Assembly (NCBI GenBank): GCA_003601785.1
Contig: PIYA01000036.1
Coordinates: forward strand, 1-8,332
Length of the DNA: 8,332 nt
Direction: 5' to 3'
From: Candidatus Bathyarchaeota archaeon
GTDB lineage: Archaea; Thermoproteota; Bathyarchaeia; Bathyarchaeales; Bathycorpusculaceae
The notes beneath the pieces are model-generated. The model ran no database searches. It saw only the letters and a program-made list of their open reading frames with translations, and was not told the origin of the DNA. This document shows, one piece after another, positions 1 to 5,837 of this stretch (its first letter is position 1; each line of letters begins with the position of its first letter). The translations under genes and the position numbers were made by a program.

Positions 1-201
1 GTTTATTTCTTTTGAGAGTTCTGTCTTTTTGCAATAGGTTTTCCACAATACATAAATTGGAATTACTAAAAGAACTGAAAGAAGAACGGGAATGAAAGTT
101 ACCGATTCGTCTTCCGCTTTGAAAAAATATCCACTCAAAAAGATGATCACTGCAACGGCGAAATATACCAAAAGAACTTTTGGAACAGCACTTCTGGTCA
201 A
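1..201 (-). CDS. Small predicted membrane protein, 3' end cut by left window edge
   Basis: I do not recognise a family. The frame is open from a TTG codon at 199-201 to the left edge (67 codons, no stop), so the C-terminus lies outside the window. It begins MTRSAVPKVLL and has two hydrophobic segments, about residues 9-27 and 36-53, separated by a short acidic loop (KAEDES). A lysine-rich tail (KTYCKK, then KKTELSKE) follows, which looks like a small two-helix membrane protein close to its end. TTG is chosen because an in-frame TAA lies five codons upstream, no ATG or GTG is available in frame between them, and an AGGTG Shine-Dalgarno sequence (210-214) sits 8 nt before it. It is on the same strand as sua5, 157 nt downstream of it, and probably has its own promoter. 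The coding call is fairly sure; the function is unknown. Confidence 0.6.
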   Translation of the reverse strand, partial: MTRSAVPKVLLVYFAVAVIIFLSGYFFKAEDESVTFIPVLLSVLLVIPIYVLWKTYCKKTELSKEIN

Positions 202-228
202 ATTTTCAACACCTTAATAATTGCATTC

Positions 229-241
229 TTTAATATATTTA
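229..241 (-). promoter_or_regulatory. Candidate TATA box for the left-edge membrane protein gene
   Basis: On the minus strand this reads TAAATATATTAAA, an AT-only element of archaeal TATA type, about 35 nt before the TTG start at 201. Archaeal TATA boxes usually lie about 26 nt before the start of transcription, which would put initiation near 209, at the edge of the AGGTG ribosome site. The exact start is therefore uncertain. Confidence 0.35.
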
Positions 242-317
242 CACGATTAAATTTTTTGAAAAAACTTAGACGGTTTTTCTCCATACTATTCTGAACTGAA
301 CTTGAAATTACAGATGC

Positions 318-341
318 AAAAAACGAGGGGGGGTAGACCCT
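318..341 (-). terminator. Possible transcription terminator after sua5
   Basis: Just past the sua5 stop codon the minus strand shows GGGTCTACCC, which can form a short GGG/CCC hairpin with a 4-nt loop. The C run then extends to seven C, followed by TCG and a run of six T. Archaeal termination is driven mainly by T-rich tracts, so the T run is the stronger part of this call. The stem is only three base pairs. Confidence 0.35.
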
Positions 342-358
342 ATTCGCTGATTTTCAGG

Positions 359-682
359 TCAAAAAGCCTTAACAATGTGATAGCCAGAAGCCTTACGAAG
401 CCTGTTCATAACAGCCAAACCGAGTCCTCTAGTTGGCACACCCTCAGCGATTATAACATCAACCCCTTCCAAATCAAACTCCCTCAAACGCCCGAACAGG
501 TTTTTCGCGATGACAGCCAAATTGTTTCTGCTTCCAAGCGATTTAACAACACCCACTTTGTATCGATCCACCGTCTCATCCGTCGCGAGAACACCAACTT
601 CATAACCTTTCTGTCTATAGAACCCCACTAACTCGTTAATCTTATCAACCATAGCGGACAGCTCACCTTCAACCACAACCAC
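359..682 (-). CDS. C-terminal Sua5 domain, separated from the YrdC domain by a frameshift
   Basis: This frame encodes the second (Sua5) domain of threonylcarbamoyl-AMP synthase, the Rossmann-like C-terminal domain that covers the YrdC active site in archaeal and yeast Sua5. The ending VPTRGLGLAVMNRLRKASG is the characteristic end of that domain. The first available start in this frame is the GTG at 680-682 (MVVVEGELS), with only a weak AAAGG 5 nt upstream. The homology, however, starts earlier: this frame reads Y-A-P-K-A-K directly before the GTG and so completes the universal HYAP motif begun in the other frame. I therefore read it as the 3' part of one sua5 gene. Joined to the N-terminal part after removing 2 nt, the protein would be 353 aa, close to the 351-352 aa I recall for Sulfolobus Sua5. 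Independent translation from the GTG is possible but unproven. Confidence 0.75.
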   Translation of the reverse strand: MVVVEGELSAMVDKINELVGFYRQKGYEVGVLATDETVDRYKVGVVKSLGSRNNLAVIAKNLFGRLREFDLEGVDVIIAEGVPTRGLGLAVMNRLRKASGYHIVKAF

Positions 683-1422
683 CTTAGCCTTTGGAGCATA
701 TAGTGCCTATGCCTCAAACCAGGTGAACGAGCCTTCTCGATGGCTAACTCTTTCTCCGCAACCGCAACAGGATGTAGGTTCACCTTTCCAAGAACTTCCT
801 TTAAAATCTCATACGAAGTTCCTCCAGGACGGAGAATCTGAGGCGGGTCAACTGTCAAATCCAAGACCGTGGATTCAACACCAATATTTGTCGGTCCAGC
901 ATCCAAAACAGCATCTATCCTTCCGTCAAGGTCTTCCAAAACATGCTCTGCCGTTGTTGGACTAGGCTTTCCAGCAAGATTAGCACTCGGAGCCGCAATA
1001 GCTTTTCCGCTTTCCCTAAGCAAAGCCAAGGCAACCTTATGCCTAGGCATCCTAACAGCCACCGTATCCAAACCAGCAACGGTCACGCTGGGAACAACCT
1101 TAGAACGCTTAAAAATCAGAGTTAACGGACCAGGCCAAAAGGCACGCATAAGCCTCTCAGCCTTAACGGGAACTTCTTCAGCTAATTTGTAAACATCCTC
1201 TAAGTTGCCGACGTGGACAATTGGAGGATTATCGAGAGGACGCTTCTTCGCTTTAAAAAGAGACAAAACAGCCTTCGAATTTAACGCATCTGCACCCAAA
1301 CCATAAACGGTTTCTGTTGGAAAAGCCACAAGACCTCCACGCTTAATTATGGCTGCCGCTACTCGAATCTTTTCCAGGTCTGGCTTCTGCGAATCAACCT
1401 TCAACACCAAAGTTTTTTCCAT
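628..1422 (-). CDS. sua5: Threonylcarbamoyl-AMP synthase (Sua5/YrdC/YwlC), frameshifted N-terminal part
   Basis: Sua5 makes L-threonylcarbamoyl-AMP from threonine, bicarbonate and ATP, the first step of tRNA t6A37 synthesis in the cytoplasm. The YrdC domain covers about residues 15-205, with FPTETVYGLG (34-43), KAKKRP (58-62), PGPLT (98-102), APSAN (144-148), STV (184-186) and RPG (198-200). The inter-domain linker SPGLRHRHY (233-241) follows. After Y241 (near base 703) the frame departs from the family: residues 242-264 (MLQRLRW...) are out-of-frame noise ending at a chance stop, and the expected APKAK plus Sua5 domain continue in another frame down to 359. The ATG start fits the family N-terminus and has AAAAGGA 12 nt upstream. 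The gene stands 88 nt after the CBS gene, with a candidate TATA box in the gap. Function is very sure; whether an intact protein is made is not. Confidence 0.9.
   Translation of the reverse strand: MEKTLVLKVDSQKPDLEKIRVAAAIIKRGGLVAFPTETVYGLGADALNSKAVLSLFKAKKRPLDNPPIVHVGNLEDVYKLAEEVPVKAERLMRAFWPGPLTLIFKRSKVVPSVTVAGLDTVAVRMPRHKVALALLRESGKAIAAPSANLAGKPSPTTAEHVLEDLDGRIDAVLDAGPTNIGVESTVLDLTVDPPQILRPGGTSYEILKEVLGKVNLHPVAVAEKELAIEKARSPGLRHRHYMLQRLRWLWLKVSCPLWLIRLTS
698..702 (-). other. Frameshift site in sua5 (extra AT in an ATATA tract)
   Basis: On the minus strand the sequence is CAC TAT AT GCT CCA AAG. Removing one AT pair gives CAC TAT GCT CCA AAG, i.e. H-Y-A-P-K, the invariant Sua5 linker motif, and joins both domains in one frame. 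It sits in a short AT dinucleotide repeat, a plausible place for a 2-nt slippage mutation or a consensus error. No classical X-XXY-YYZ slippery heptamer is visible, so programmed frameshifting is less likely. Confidence 0.8.
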
Positions 1423-1470
1423 CGAACACGCAAATCCTTTTGCTAAATCGCTAGGAATACAGCTTATAGA

Positions 1471-1480
1471 GAAATTTAAA
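1471..1480 (-). promoter_or_regulatory. Candidate TATA box for sua5
   Basis: The minus strand reads TTTAAATTTC in the 88-nt gap between the CBS gene and sua5. Initiation about 26 nt downstream would fall near 1449 and give a leader of about 27 nt that contains the AAAAGGA ribosome site at 1435-1441. The spacing is right, but the motif is simple and common in AT-rich DNA. Confidence 0.35.
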
Positions 1481-1510
1481 CTTCTTCAAAAAGTGGATAA
1501 TTTCACGATG

Positions 1511-1969
1511 CTAGACAACGTAGTAATCGATAACTTTTTTCATGCTCTTCGGCGTGGTTTGTCTTCTGGCTAGCTGCTTCAATATTTTCATCATTTGAGG
1601 TTGAAAACGAGCTATATCCGTTAGGGTTATCAAACCAACCAGGCGTTTCCCATCAACCACGGGTAACTTCTTGATCTTCATCTGAAACATCAACTTCACA
1701 GCCTCTTCCAACTCCATGTTAGGCTCAACGACAACTAAAGGACTGCTCATCACATCTTTCACCTTAGTTTTGCCAGCATTCTTGGACTCCGCCACCACCC
1801 GCTTCAGAATATCCCGTTCAGTTATTATCCCCATCGCTTTTCCCTTTCTGACGGCAATCAAACAACCTATCTCAAACTTATTCATCACTTCCGCAGCTTC
1901 CTTCACAGTCGCATTCTCATCGATTGTTATGACCTCCTTTATCATAACATCATCAACCTTCAGGGACAC
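1511..1969 (-). CDS. Two-CBS-domain protein (adenosine-nucleotide sensor type)
   Basis: This small stand-alone CBS pair (Bateman module) is 152 aa. CBS domains bind adenosine nucleotides and usually regulate a partner; stand-alone archaeal pairs rarely have a known target. CBS1 runs from VDDVM (5-9) to GIITERD (47-53) and CBS2 from VKDVM (70-74) to GLITLTD (112-118); both end in the usual G-x-hydrophobic-T-x-x-D ligand motif. A basic tail (KQLARRQTTPKSMKK) follows. I start it at GTG 1967-1969, not at an ATG further upstream (2065), because a strong AAGGAGGA Shine-Dalgarno sequence lies 8 nt before the GTG. The longer frame would also translate through a TATA box, and its extra 32 residues precede the expected start of the first CBS domain. 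It lies 92 nt after the UbiD gene and has its own promoter, so it is not necessarily linked to it functionally. Confidence 0.88.
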   Translation of the reverse strand: MSLKVDDVMIKEVITIDENATVKEAAEVMNKFEIGCLIAVRKGKAMGIITERDILKRVVAESKNAGKTKVKDVMSSPLVVVEPNMELEEAVKLMFQMKIKKLPVVDGKRLVGLITLTDIARFQPQMMKILKQLARRQTTPKSMKKVIDYYVV

Positions 1970-1975
1970 TGTGCT

Positions 1976-1984
1976 TTCCTCCTT
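1976..1984 (-). promoter_or_regulatory. Strong Shine-Dalgarno site fixing the CBS protein start
   Basis: The minus strand reads AAGGAGGAA, near-perfect anti-16S complementarity, centred about 10 nt before the GTG at 1969. It is the main argument for the shorter 152-aa product rather than a 184-aa one. Confidence 0.75.
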
Positions 1985-2030
1985 TTTTACGGGACACAAA
2001 CTCACCACTAACCTTCTATCCTTACTTAGC

Positions 2031-2041
2031 GTATATATAAA
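2031..2041 (-). promoter_or_regulatory. TATA box of the CBS protein gene
   Basis: The minus strand reads TTTATATATAC in the gap after the UbiD gene. Expected initiation about 26 nt downstream is near 2010, giving a leader of about 40 nt with the GGAGG ribosome site. The TATA box, the Shine-Dalgarno site and the GTG are arranged consistently, which makes this one of the best promoters in the window. Confidence 0.6.
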
Positions 2042-2061
2042 TTGATGTGTAGAACTCTTGT

Positions 2062-3405
2062 TCACAAACCAAGCAGCTTGCGAGTCAGCCTTTCAACTCG
2101 CTTGTTCGAGGGAATCTTTGCACGTTCAAACAGTTCCTTAGGCTTCATCAAAGGTTTAGTAGCGTCAATCCCCATCTTGGTTGTTAAACCAGTTTCTTGA
2201 TCAGCAGAAGAATCCAAGGTTGAACCCCTAACATTCTTTATTACGAGCAAGTCTTCATCAGCTTGGAAGCGTGTCGCAACAGCCCACTCAACCGCTGAGA
2301 GGTCATAAACATCAATGTCAGAGTCAACAACCACAGCGTGTTTCAAGCTCGGATGAGCCGCGAAGGCGGCTAACAAAGCGTTTTTTCCATCACCCTCCAG
2401 CTGTTTCTCGATGGATATTATCGCATGAAGCCAACCGCACCCGCCGAACGAGAGATTAACGGCGTTAACTTTCGGAACAACCTTTGAAACAGCCTCCCAA
2501 ATCAAAGCCTCACGGGGCAAGCCCATCAGAAGCCTATGCTCCATTCCAGATGGAAGCAAAGCCTGATAAAAGTAATCCCGACGATGCATCATACCTACAA
2601 CCTCGACAACAGGTTGTTTACGCTCAACATCATAGGTTCCAGTCACGTCAACAAAGGGTCCCTCATCAACCTCTTTCTTAACAGAGATTCTGCCCTCTAA
2701 AACAAGTTCAGCGTCAGCTGGAGCGTAAGCCTCAACATTCTCACATTCAACTAAACGGAGACCATTGTTTAACAAGGCATTTGCAACATGAAATTCATTC
2801 ACGCCGAAGGGAACAGGAGAAGAGGCTGCTAAAATCACGGCTGGATGAACACCTATGGAAATGGAGACATCCAAGTCTTTATCCGCTCTCTTAGCCATCT
2901 GCCAGAGTTTAAAAAGATGCCGAGGCACCAACCGTATAGCCAAATGATTCTCATCCAAAACTTGGAGGCGATGAACCGAAACATTCTCTACTTCACCGTC
3001 ATGGCTCTTTGCGTAAACAACTCCAGAGGTTATGTAAGGTCCAGCATCTCTCTCAAAATGCGTCAAAACAGGAATCTTGGACAAGTCTGGTTTTTCAACA
3101 ACCTCCTTCACCGGACCGTTTTCAACGATTTTTAGCTTTCGCGGTGAACGCCAAGCCTTAATTAACCTTTCATAAAGCCTCTCTTCACCGACGCCTAATG
3201 CTTTGCAGATTCTCTTTCGTGTACCAGAGATGTGGGCTACAACCTTTGTTTTGCAGCCCTTAACTCTTTCAAACATCAAAACGAAGCCTTTGTTGTCGAA
3301 TTCTTTCATAATGAATGGTATTTCGAAACGTGTTGAAAGCTCATTTCTTACGTGCAGCACTTCCCCTTCTCTTTCCACGTCTTCAAGGAACCTTCTGAGA
3401 CTCAT
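2062..3405 (-). CDS. UbiD-family prenyl-FMN-dependent decarboxylase
   Basis: This 447-aa protein belongs to the UbiD/Fdc family, which (de)carboxylates unsaturated acids using prenylated FMN made by UbiX. The prFMN/metal region includes NVSVHR (N141, R146), H163 in RLVPRH and E204 in GVNEF; GVHPAVILAAS (185-195) is a family hallmark. DEGPFVDVTGTY (247-258) supplies E248 and D253, which match by spacing the catalytic acidic pair of fungal Fdc1, with R146 as the catalytic arginine. The length and the complete catalytic set argue for an active enzyme. In archaea one UbiD homologue is anhydromevalonate-phosphate decarboxylase of the archaeal mevalonate pathway, characterised in Aeropyrum pernix. 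That is a reasonable candidate here, but sequence alone does not separate it from other UbiD enzymes. The ATG overlaps the upstream PAC4-like stop (ATGA) and has GAGGGAG 7 nt upstream, so the two genes are probably translationally coupled. Confidence 0.9.
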   Translation of the reverse strand: MSLRRFLEDVEREGEVLHVRNELSTRFEIPFIMKEFDNKGFVLMFERVKGCKTKVVAHISGTRKRICKALGVGEERLYERLIKAWRSPRKLKIVENGPVKEVVEKPDLSKIPVLTHFERDAGPYITSGVVYAKSHDGEVENVSVHRLQVLDENHLAIRLVPRHLFKLWQMAKRADKDLDVSISIGVHPAVILAASSPVPFGVNEFHVANALLNNGLRLVECENVEAYAPADAELVLEGRISVKKEVDEGPFVDVTGTYDVERKQPVVEVVGMMHRRDYFYQALLPSGMEHRLLMGLPREALIWEAVSKVVPKVNAVNLSFGGCGWLHAIISIEKQLEGDGKNALLAAFAAHPSLKHAVVVDSDIDVYDLSAVEWAVATRFQADEDLLVIKNVRGSTLDSSADQETGLTTKMGIDATKPLMKPKELFERAKIPSNKRVERLTRKLLGL

Positions 3406-3773
3406 GCTGTCGCTCCCTCTTTTTCAGGTTCCGCTCGAACAACCTTCTCGATGAGCCTCATAAAAATCGATTGAGCCTGCATTTCATTAATCGTTTCTAG
3501 GTATACAGAAGCCAAAGCTATCTTCTTCTTTTTAGAAGCTAAATACTCAGCAAACATGCGGGCTGAAATCATGTTTCTGTCGCCCAAAAGCACAGATGAA
3601 GAAGGTGGTCCAAGCGTGTCTTGGGGCTTAGGCACAGCGATCGCCAACGTTCCAAGCTTATCTTCGTTTTCACTTAACAAAATTAGGCACGAATTTTTTG
3701 TCTCCACATACACAGCCAGAAAGCGCAAGTTCTGTTCAACTATCTCATCTTTAACAACCTTAGCTCGTTCCAT
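3402..3773 (-). CDS. Probable proteasome assembly chaperone 4 (PAC4/PSMG4)-like protein
   Basis: This is a 123-aa soluble protein without signal peptide or membrane segment. It matches from memory the eukaryotic 20S proteasome chaperone PAC4: a beta-hairpin start (RFLAVYVETKNSCLILLSENE, about 17-37), then KLGTLAIAVPK (39-49), the SSSVLLGD turn (58-65) corresponding to STSLLGD in human PSMG4, a helix (ARMFAEYLASKKKK, 71-84), a strand (IALASVYL, 85-92) and a final helix ending in an acidic, lysine-containing tail. In eukaryotes PAC3-PAC4 supports alpha-ring assembly; a comparable role in archaea is inference. It starts at ATG 3771-3773 with GAGG 8 nt upstream and is first in a two-gene unit, overlapping UbiD by 4 nt. 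No proteasome gene is visible in the window. It could instead be a generic member of the same small alpha/beta fold. Confidence 0.6.
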   Translation of the reverse strand: MERAKVVKDEIVEQNLRFLAVYVETKNSCLILLSENEDKLGTLAIAVPKPQDTLGPPSSSVLLGDRNMISARMFAEYLASKKKKIALASVYLETINEMQAQSIFMRLIEKVVRAEPEKEGATA

Positions 3774-3790
3774 CCGCGTTTCCTCACTGC

Positions 3791-3800
3791 TTATTTATAC
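3791..3800 (+). promoter_or_regulatory. Candidate TATA box for endonuclease III
   Basis: TTATTTATAC lies about 47 nt before the nth ATG. Initiation near 3822 would leave a leader of about 20 nt containing AAAGGA (3828-3833), 9 nt from the ATG. Read on the other strand it is TATAAATAA, only 22 nt from the PAC4 ATG, so it might alternatively drive the opposite gene. Confidence 0.4.
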
Positions 3801-3811
3801 CTTACCCATTC

Positions 3812-3822
3812 ACTATTTATTG
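3812..3822 (-). promoter_or_regulatory. Candidate TATA box for the PAC4-UbiD operon
   Basis: The minus strand reads AATAAATAG in the 69-nt divergent gap. Initiation about 26 nt away, near 3789, would give a short leader holding the GAGG ribosome site (3782-3785) before the ATG at 3773. This arrangement makes the two divergent promoters physically overlap. Confidence 0.4.
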
Positions 3823-3842
3823 TTTTCAAAGGATGAAGTGAA

Positions 3843-4499
3843 ATGGCTGAAAAGAGAGCCGAAAAAATTTTGCGGACACTTCGAAAAACGTTCAAATTGC
3901 CAAAATGGATTGGTTCGGAGAGAGATCCCTTCAAAACATTAATAACGACTATAATTTCACAGAACACCGCTGACAGAAACACAGCAAGAGCATTCGAAAA
4001 ACTTTCGAAACGTTTTGAAATAAAACCCGAAGTCTTAGCGAATGCCGAGATAAGGCAGCTTGAAGAATGTCTAAAAGTGGCTGGCTTGTACAAAAACAAA
4101 GCCAAAACAATAAGAAAAGTTTCAAGAGTTATTCTTGAAAAATTTCACGGCGACTTGAAAAGCGTGTTGTCTTTACCATTCGAAGAAGCAAGAGAATCCC
4201 TTATGCAGCTTCCAGGAGTTGGACCCAAAACAGCCGATGTTGTCCTATTGTTCTGCGCTGAAAAGCCAACAATACCCGTTGACACCCATGTAAACCGCGT
4301 GTCAAAAAAGTTAGGTTTAGCCCCCGCGAATGGAGACTATGAGACGATTCGAAAATCTCTTCAATCGCTTTATAATCCGGAAGACTATTTGGCGGTTCAC
4401 TTGTTACTCATATCTCTTGGCAGAAAATATTGCAGAGCTAGAAATCCCTTGTGCAAACAATGCCCAGTAAACTCACTCTGTCCGTCAAGAAAGACGTAA
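3843..4499 (+). CDS. nth: Endonuclease III (DNA glycosylase/AP lyase)
   Basis: This 218-aa base-excision repair enzyme removes oxidised pyrimidines and cleaves the abasic strand by beta-elimination. The helix-hairpin-helix LPGVGPKT (123-130) carries the catalytic Lys129, and VDTHVNRVSKKLG carries the catalytic Asp147. Q40 in ISQNTADRN (38-46) matches the DNA-inserting Gln of E. coli Nth. The C-terminal [4Fe-4S] motif is complete: C197, C204, C207 and C213 with the C-x6-C-x2-C-x5-C spacing. Length is normal for the family and all key residues are present, so it should be active. The ATG is preceded by AAAGGA at 9 nt. It is divergent from the PAC4-like gene (69-nt gap) and converges on the Clp1 gene with 18 nt between the stops. 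Identification is secure. Confidence 0.96.
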   Translation: MAEKRAEKILRTLRKTFKLPKWIGSERDPFKTLITTIISQNTADRNTARAFEKLSKRFEIKPEVLANAEIRQLEECLKVAGLYKNKAKTIRKVSRVILEKFHGDLKSVLSLPFEEARESLMQLPGVGPKTADVVLLFCAEKPTIPVDTHVNRVSKKLGLAPANGDYETIRKSLQSLYNPEDYLAVHLLLISLGRKYCRARNPLCKQCPVNSLCPSRKT

Positions 4500-4517
4500 A
4501 TTAGTCTCCTACTTAAT

Positions 4518-5837
4518 TTAAAAAAGTTCTTTAAACGCTCTAAAGTCCTCTGATACGTTCTCTTCTGTTGGGAGAGGGATTTCCTTAAGGTTTTTATCGA
4601 GTTTAACCTTTCCAACGGAAACCGTAGAAACTTTATCAGACACAGGAGTATAAATCTTCATGGTTTTTCTTCTATAGTCGATTTCACGTAAGATACCTAT
4701 TCCCAAAAATTTCCTTTTCCCGTTGTATAAAGCCAAAAGTGATCCTTGCTCCTCACCTTTTCTAACAACTATGATTTTCTTCTTTGTTAACTCCTCAACC
4801 TTTTGAATGCTGCCCCAATCAAGCCATTTCCCCTTACCGATAACTATGTAAATTTTGTTTTGTGACTCAGACAGGTGAAGCGGCTTCATCCCCAAAAGTT
4901 CGCAGATTTTCCGCTCTTGCCTGAAGTTCCTACGGTTTTCAACAGCCTCTAATAATTCGTTTTCTTCAACTTTTATCCAACTTAATGGGAAAGACCGTAC
5001 CTTTGCGTTCTTCAAATGCTTTACATATCCGAGTTCTCTCAAGCTTCTACGCTTTTCCCTGCTTCTCTGCCTTATAGCTGAAGGAGACTCAACAATTAAC
5101 ATTCTAAACCTTTCGAGACCCTCTAAAATAGGCGCCAACTCATCTTTCTGTTGAATACAAAAAACAACATCGGGATTAACCTTTTCGACAAGCTGAACCT
5201 TATAACTCACAGCCTCTTTACCCTCAACCCAACCATCCGTGTTCACAATGAGAAAATCAGGATTTTGCTCTAAAACCTCATTTTTCAGCGTGACTAAGCC
5301 ATTAATCACTTTGCTTATGGAAACGCTTGGCGAAGTGAAACCCGCAAAGAAGGCGTTTTTCATCTTCAAATTAAACAGATCTGTCACAGGTTTCATTACG
5401 AAAGTGTAAGCAATAGTGCATGGTGGTCCTATGTCAGATTGACCCAAATCCCCATCTAAAATTGCCACTTTCCATTTTTCACGCAACAGCTTGTTTATTA
5501 GATAAGTGCAGAAGCTTGTCTTTCCGGAATCAACAGCCCCCAACACCATCGCTACCATGGGTCTCTTTTGAATGTTTAACAGTTCTTCTTGTGCGTTAAC
5601 CCATGAAGACGGAATTGTGCTTCCGTCAACCTCGTCTACTTCAGCATTTTCTCCAAGTGAAATGTCAAAAGTCGCTGTTTCTTCCACCACAAAAGGCAGT
5701 CTCTTCCCTTCCCTTATCACTATTCTGTGTCCATGAGGCACCTTAAAACCGAAAGCTTCAGCATCTCCTGATACCACTATCACGGAAGCTGGACCATCAA
5801 CGAGTAATGTTTTACCGCTTTCAACCGTTCGTTTCAT
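4518..5837 (-). CDS. Polyribonucleotide 5'-hydroxyl kinase, Clp1/Grc3 family
   Basis: The protein has 439 aa and the full Clp1 architecture. An N-terminal beta-sandwich (about 1-90) is followed by a kinase domain with P-loop GAVDSGKTS (100-108, K106) and Walker B-like DGDLGQSDIGPP (128-139), where D130 and Q133 match the family's D-x-D-x-G-Q. The Clp1/Grc3 motif NTDGW (199-203) and an arginine-rich lid (RQRSREKRR, 256-264) come next. The beta-rich C-terminal domain (about 315-425) contains GSLLALYNGKRKFLGIG. Characterised archaeal Clp1 (Pyrococcus) transfers phosphate from ATP to RNA or DNA 5'-OH ends; in eukaryotes the family acts in tRNA splicing, mRNA 3'-end formation (Clp1) and rRNA processing (Grc3). 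The start ATG overlaps the preceding stop (ATGA), with GGAGG 8 nt upstream inside the upstream gene, so translation is probably coupled. Its coding sequence ends in CTTTTTTAA, which may double as a T-rich termination signal. Confidence 0.92.
   Translation of the reverse strand: MKRTVESGKTLLVDGPASVIVVSGDAEAFGFKVPHGHRIVIREGKRLPFVVEETATFDISLGENAEVDEVDGSTIPSSWVNAQEELLNIQKRPMVAMVLGAVDSGKTSFCTYLINKLLREKWKVAILDGDLGQSDIGPPCTIAYTFVMKPVTDLFNLKMKNAFFAGFTSPSVSISKVINGLVTLKNEVLEQNPDFLIVNTDGWVEGKEAVSYKVQLVEKVNPDVVFCIQQKDELAPILEGLERFRMLIVESPSAIRQRSREKRRSLRELGYVKHLKNAKVRSFPLSWIKVEENELLEAVENRRNFRQERKICELLGMKPLHLSESQNKIYIVIGKGKWLDWGSIQKVEELTKKKIIVVRKGEEQGSLLALYNGKRKFLGIGILREIDYRRKTMKIYTPVSDKVSTVSVGKVKLDKNLKEIPLPTEENVSEDFRAFKELF

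Noticed and set aside
327..340. G-run and GGGTAGACCC as part of an RNA gene or quadruplex
   Set aside because: There is one G run only, no further G tracts nearby and no tRNA-like arms. A terminator for sua5 explains it better.
302..631. Plus-strand open frame of 109 codons at the left side
   Set aside because: It lies antisense to the C-terminal Sua5 domain, has no ribosome site and gives a sequence without recognisable domain character. It is a shadow frame.
1716..2045. Plus-strand open frame opposite the CBS gene
   Set aside because: It is antisense to clearly conserved CBS coding sequence and its apparent hydrophobicity is a by-product of the reverse strand.
3556..3942. Plus-strand open frame running from the PAC4-like gene into nth
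   Set aside because: It is antisense to the PAC4-like gene and then out of frame with nth, which has full family conservation from its own ATG.
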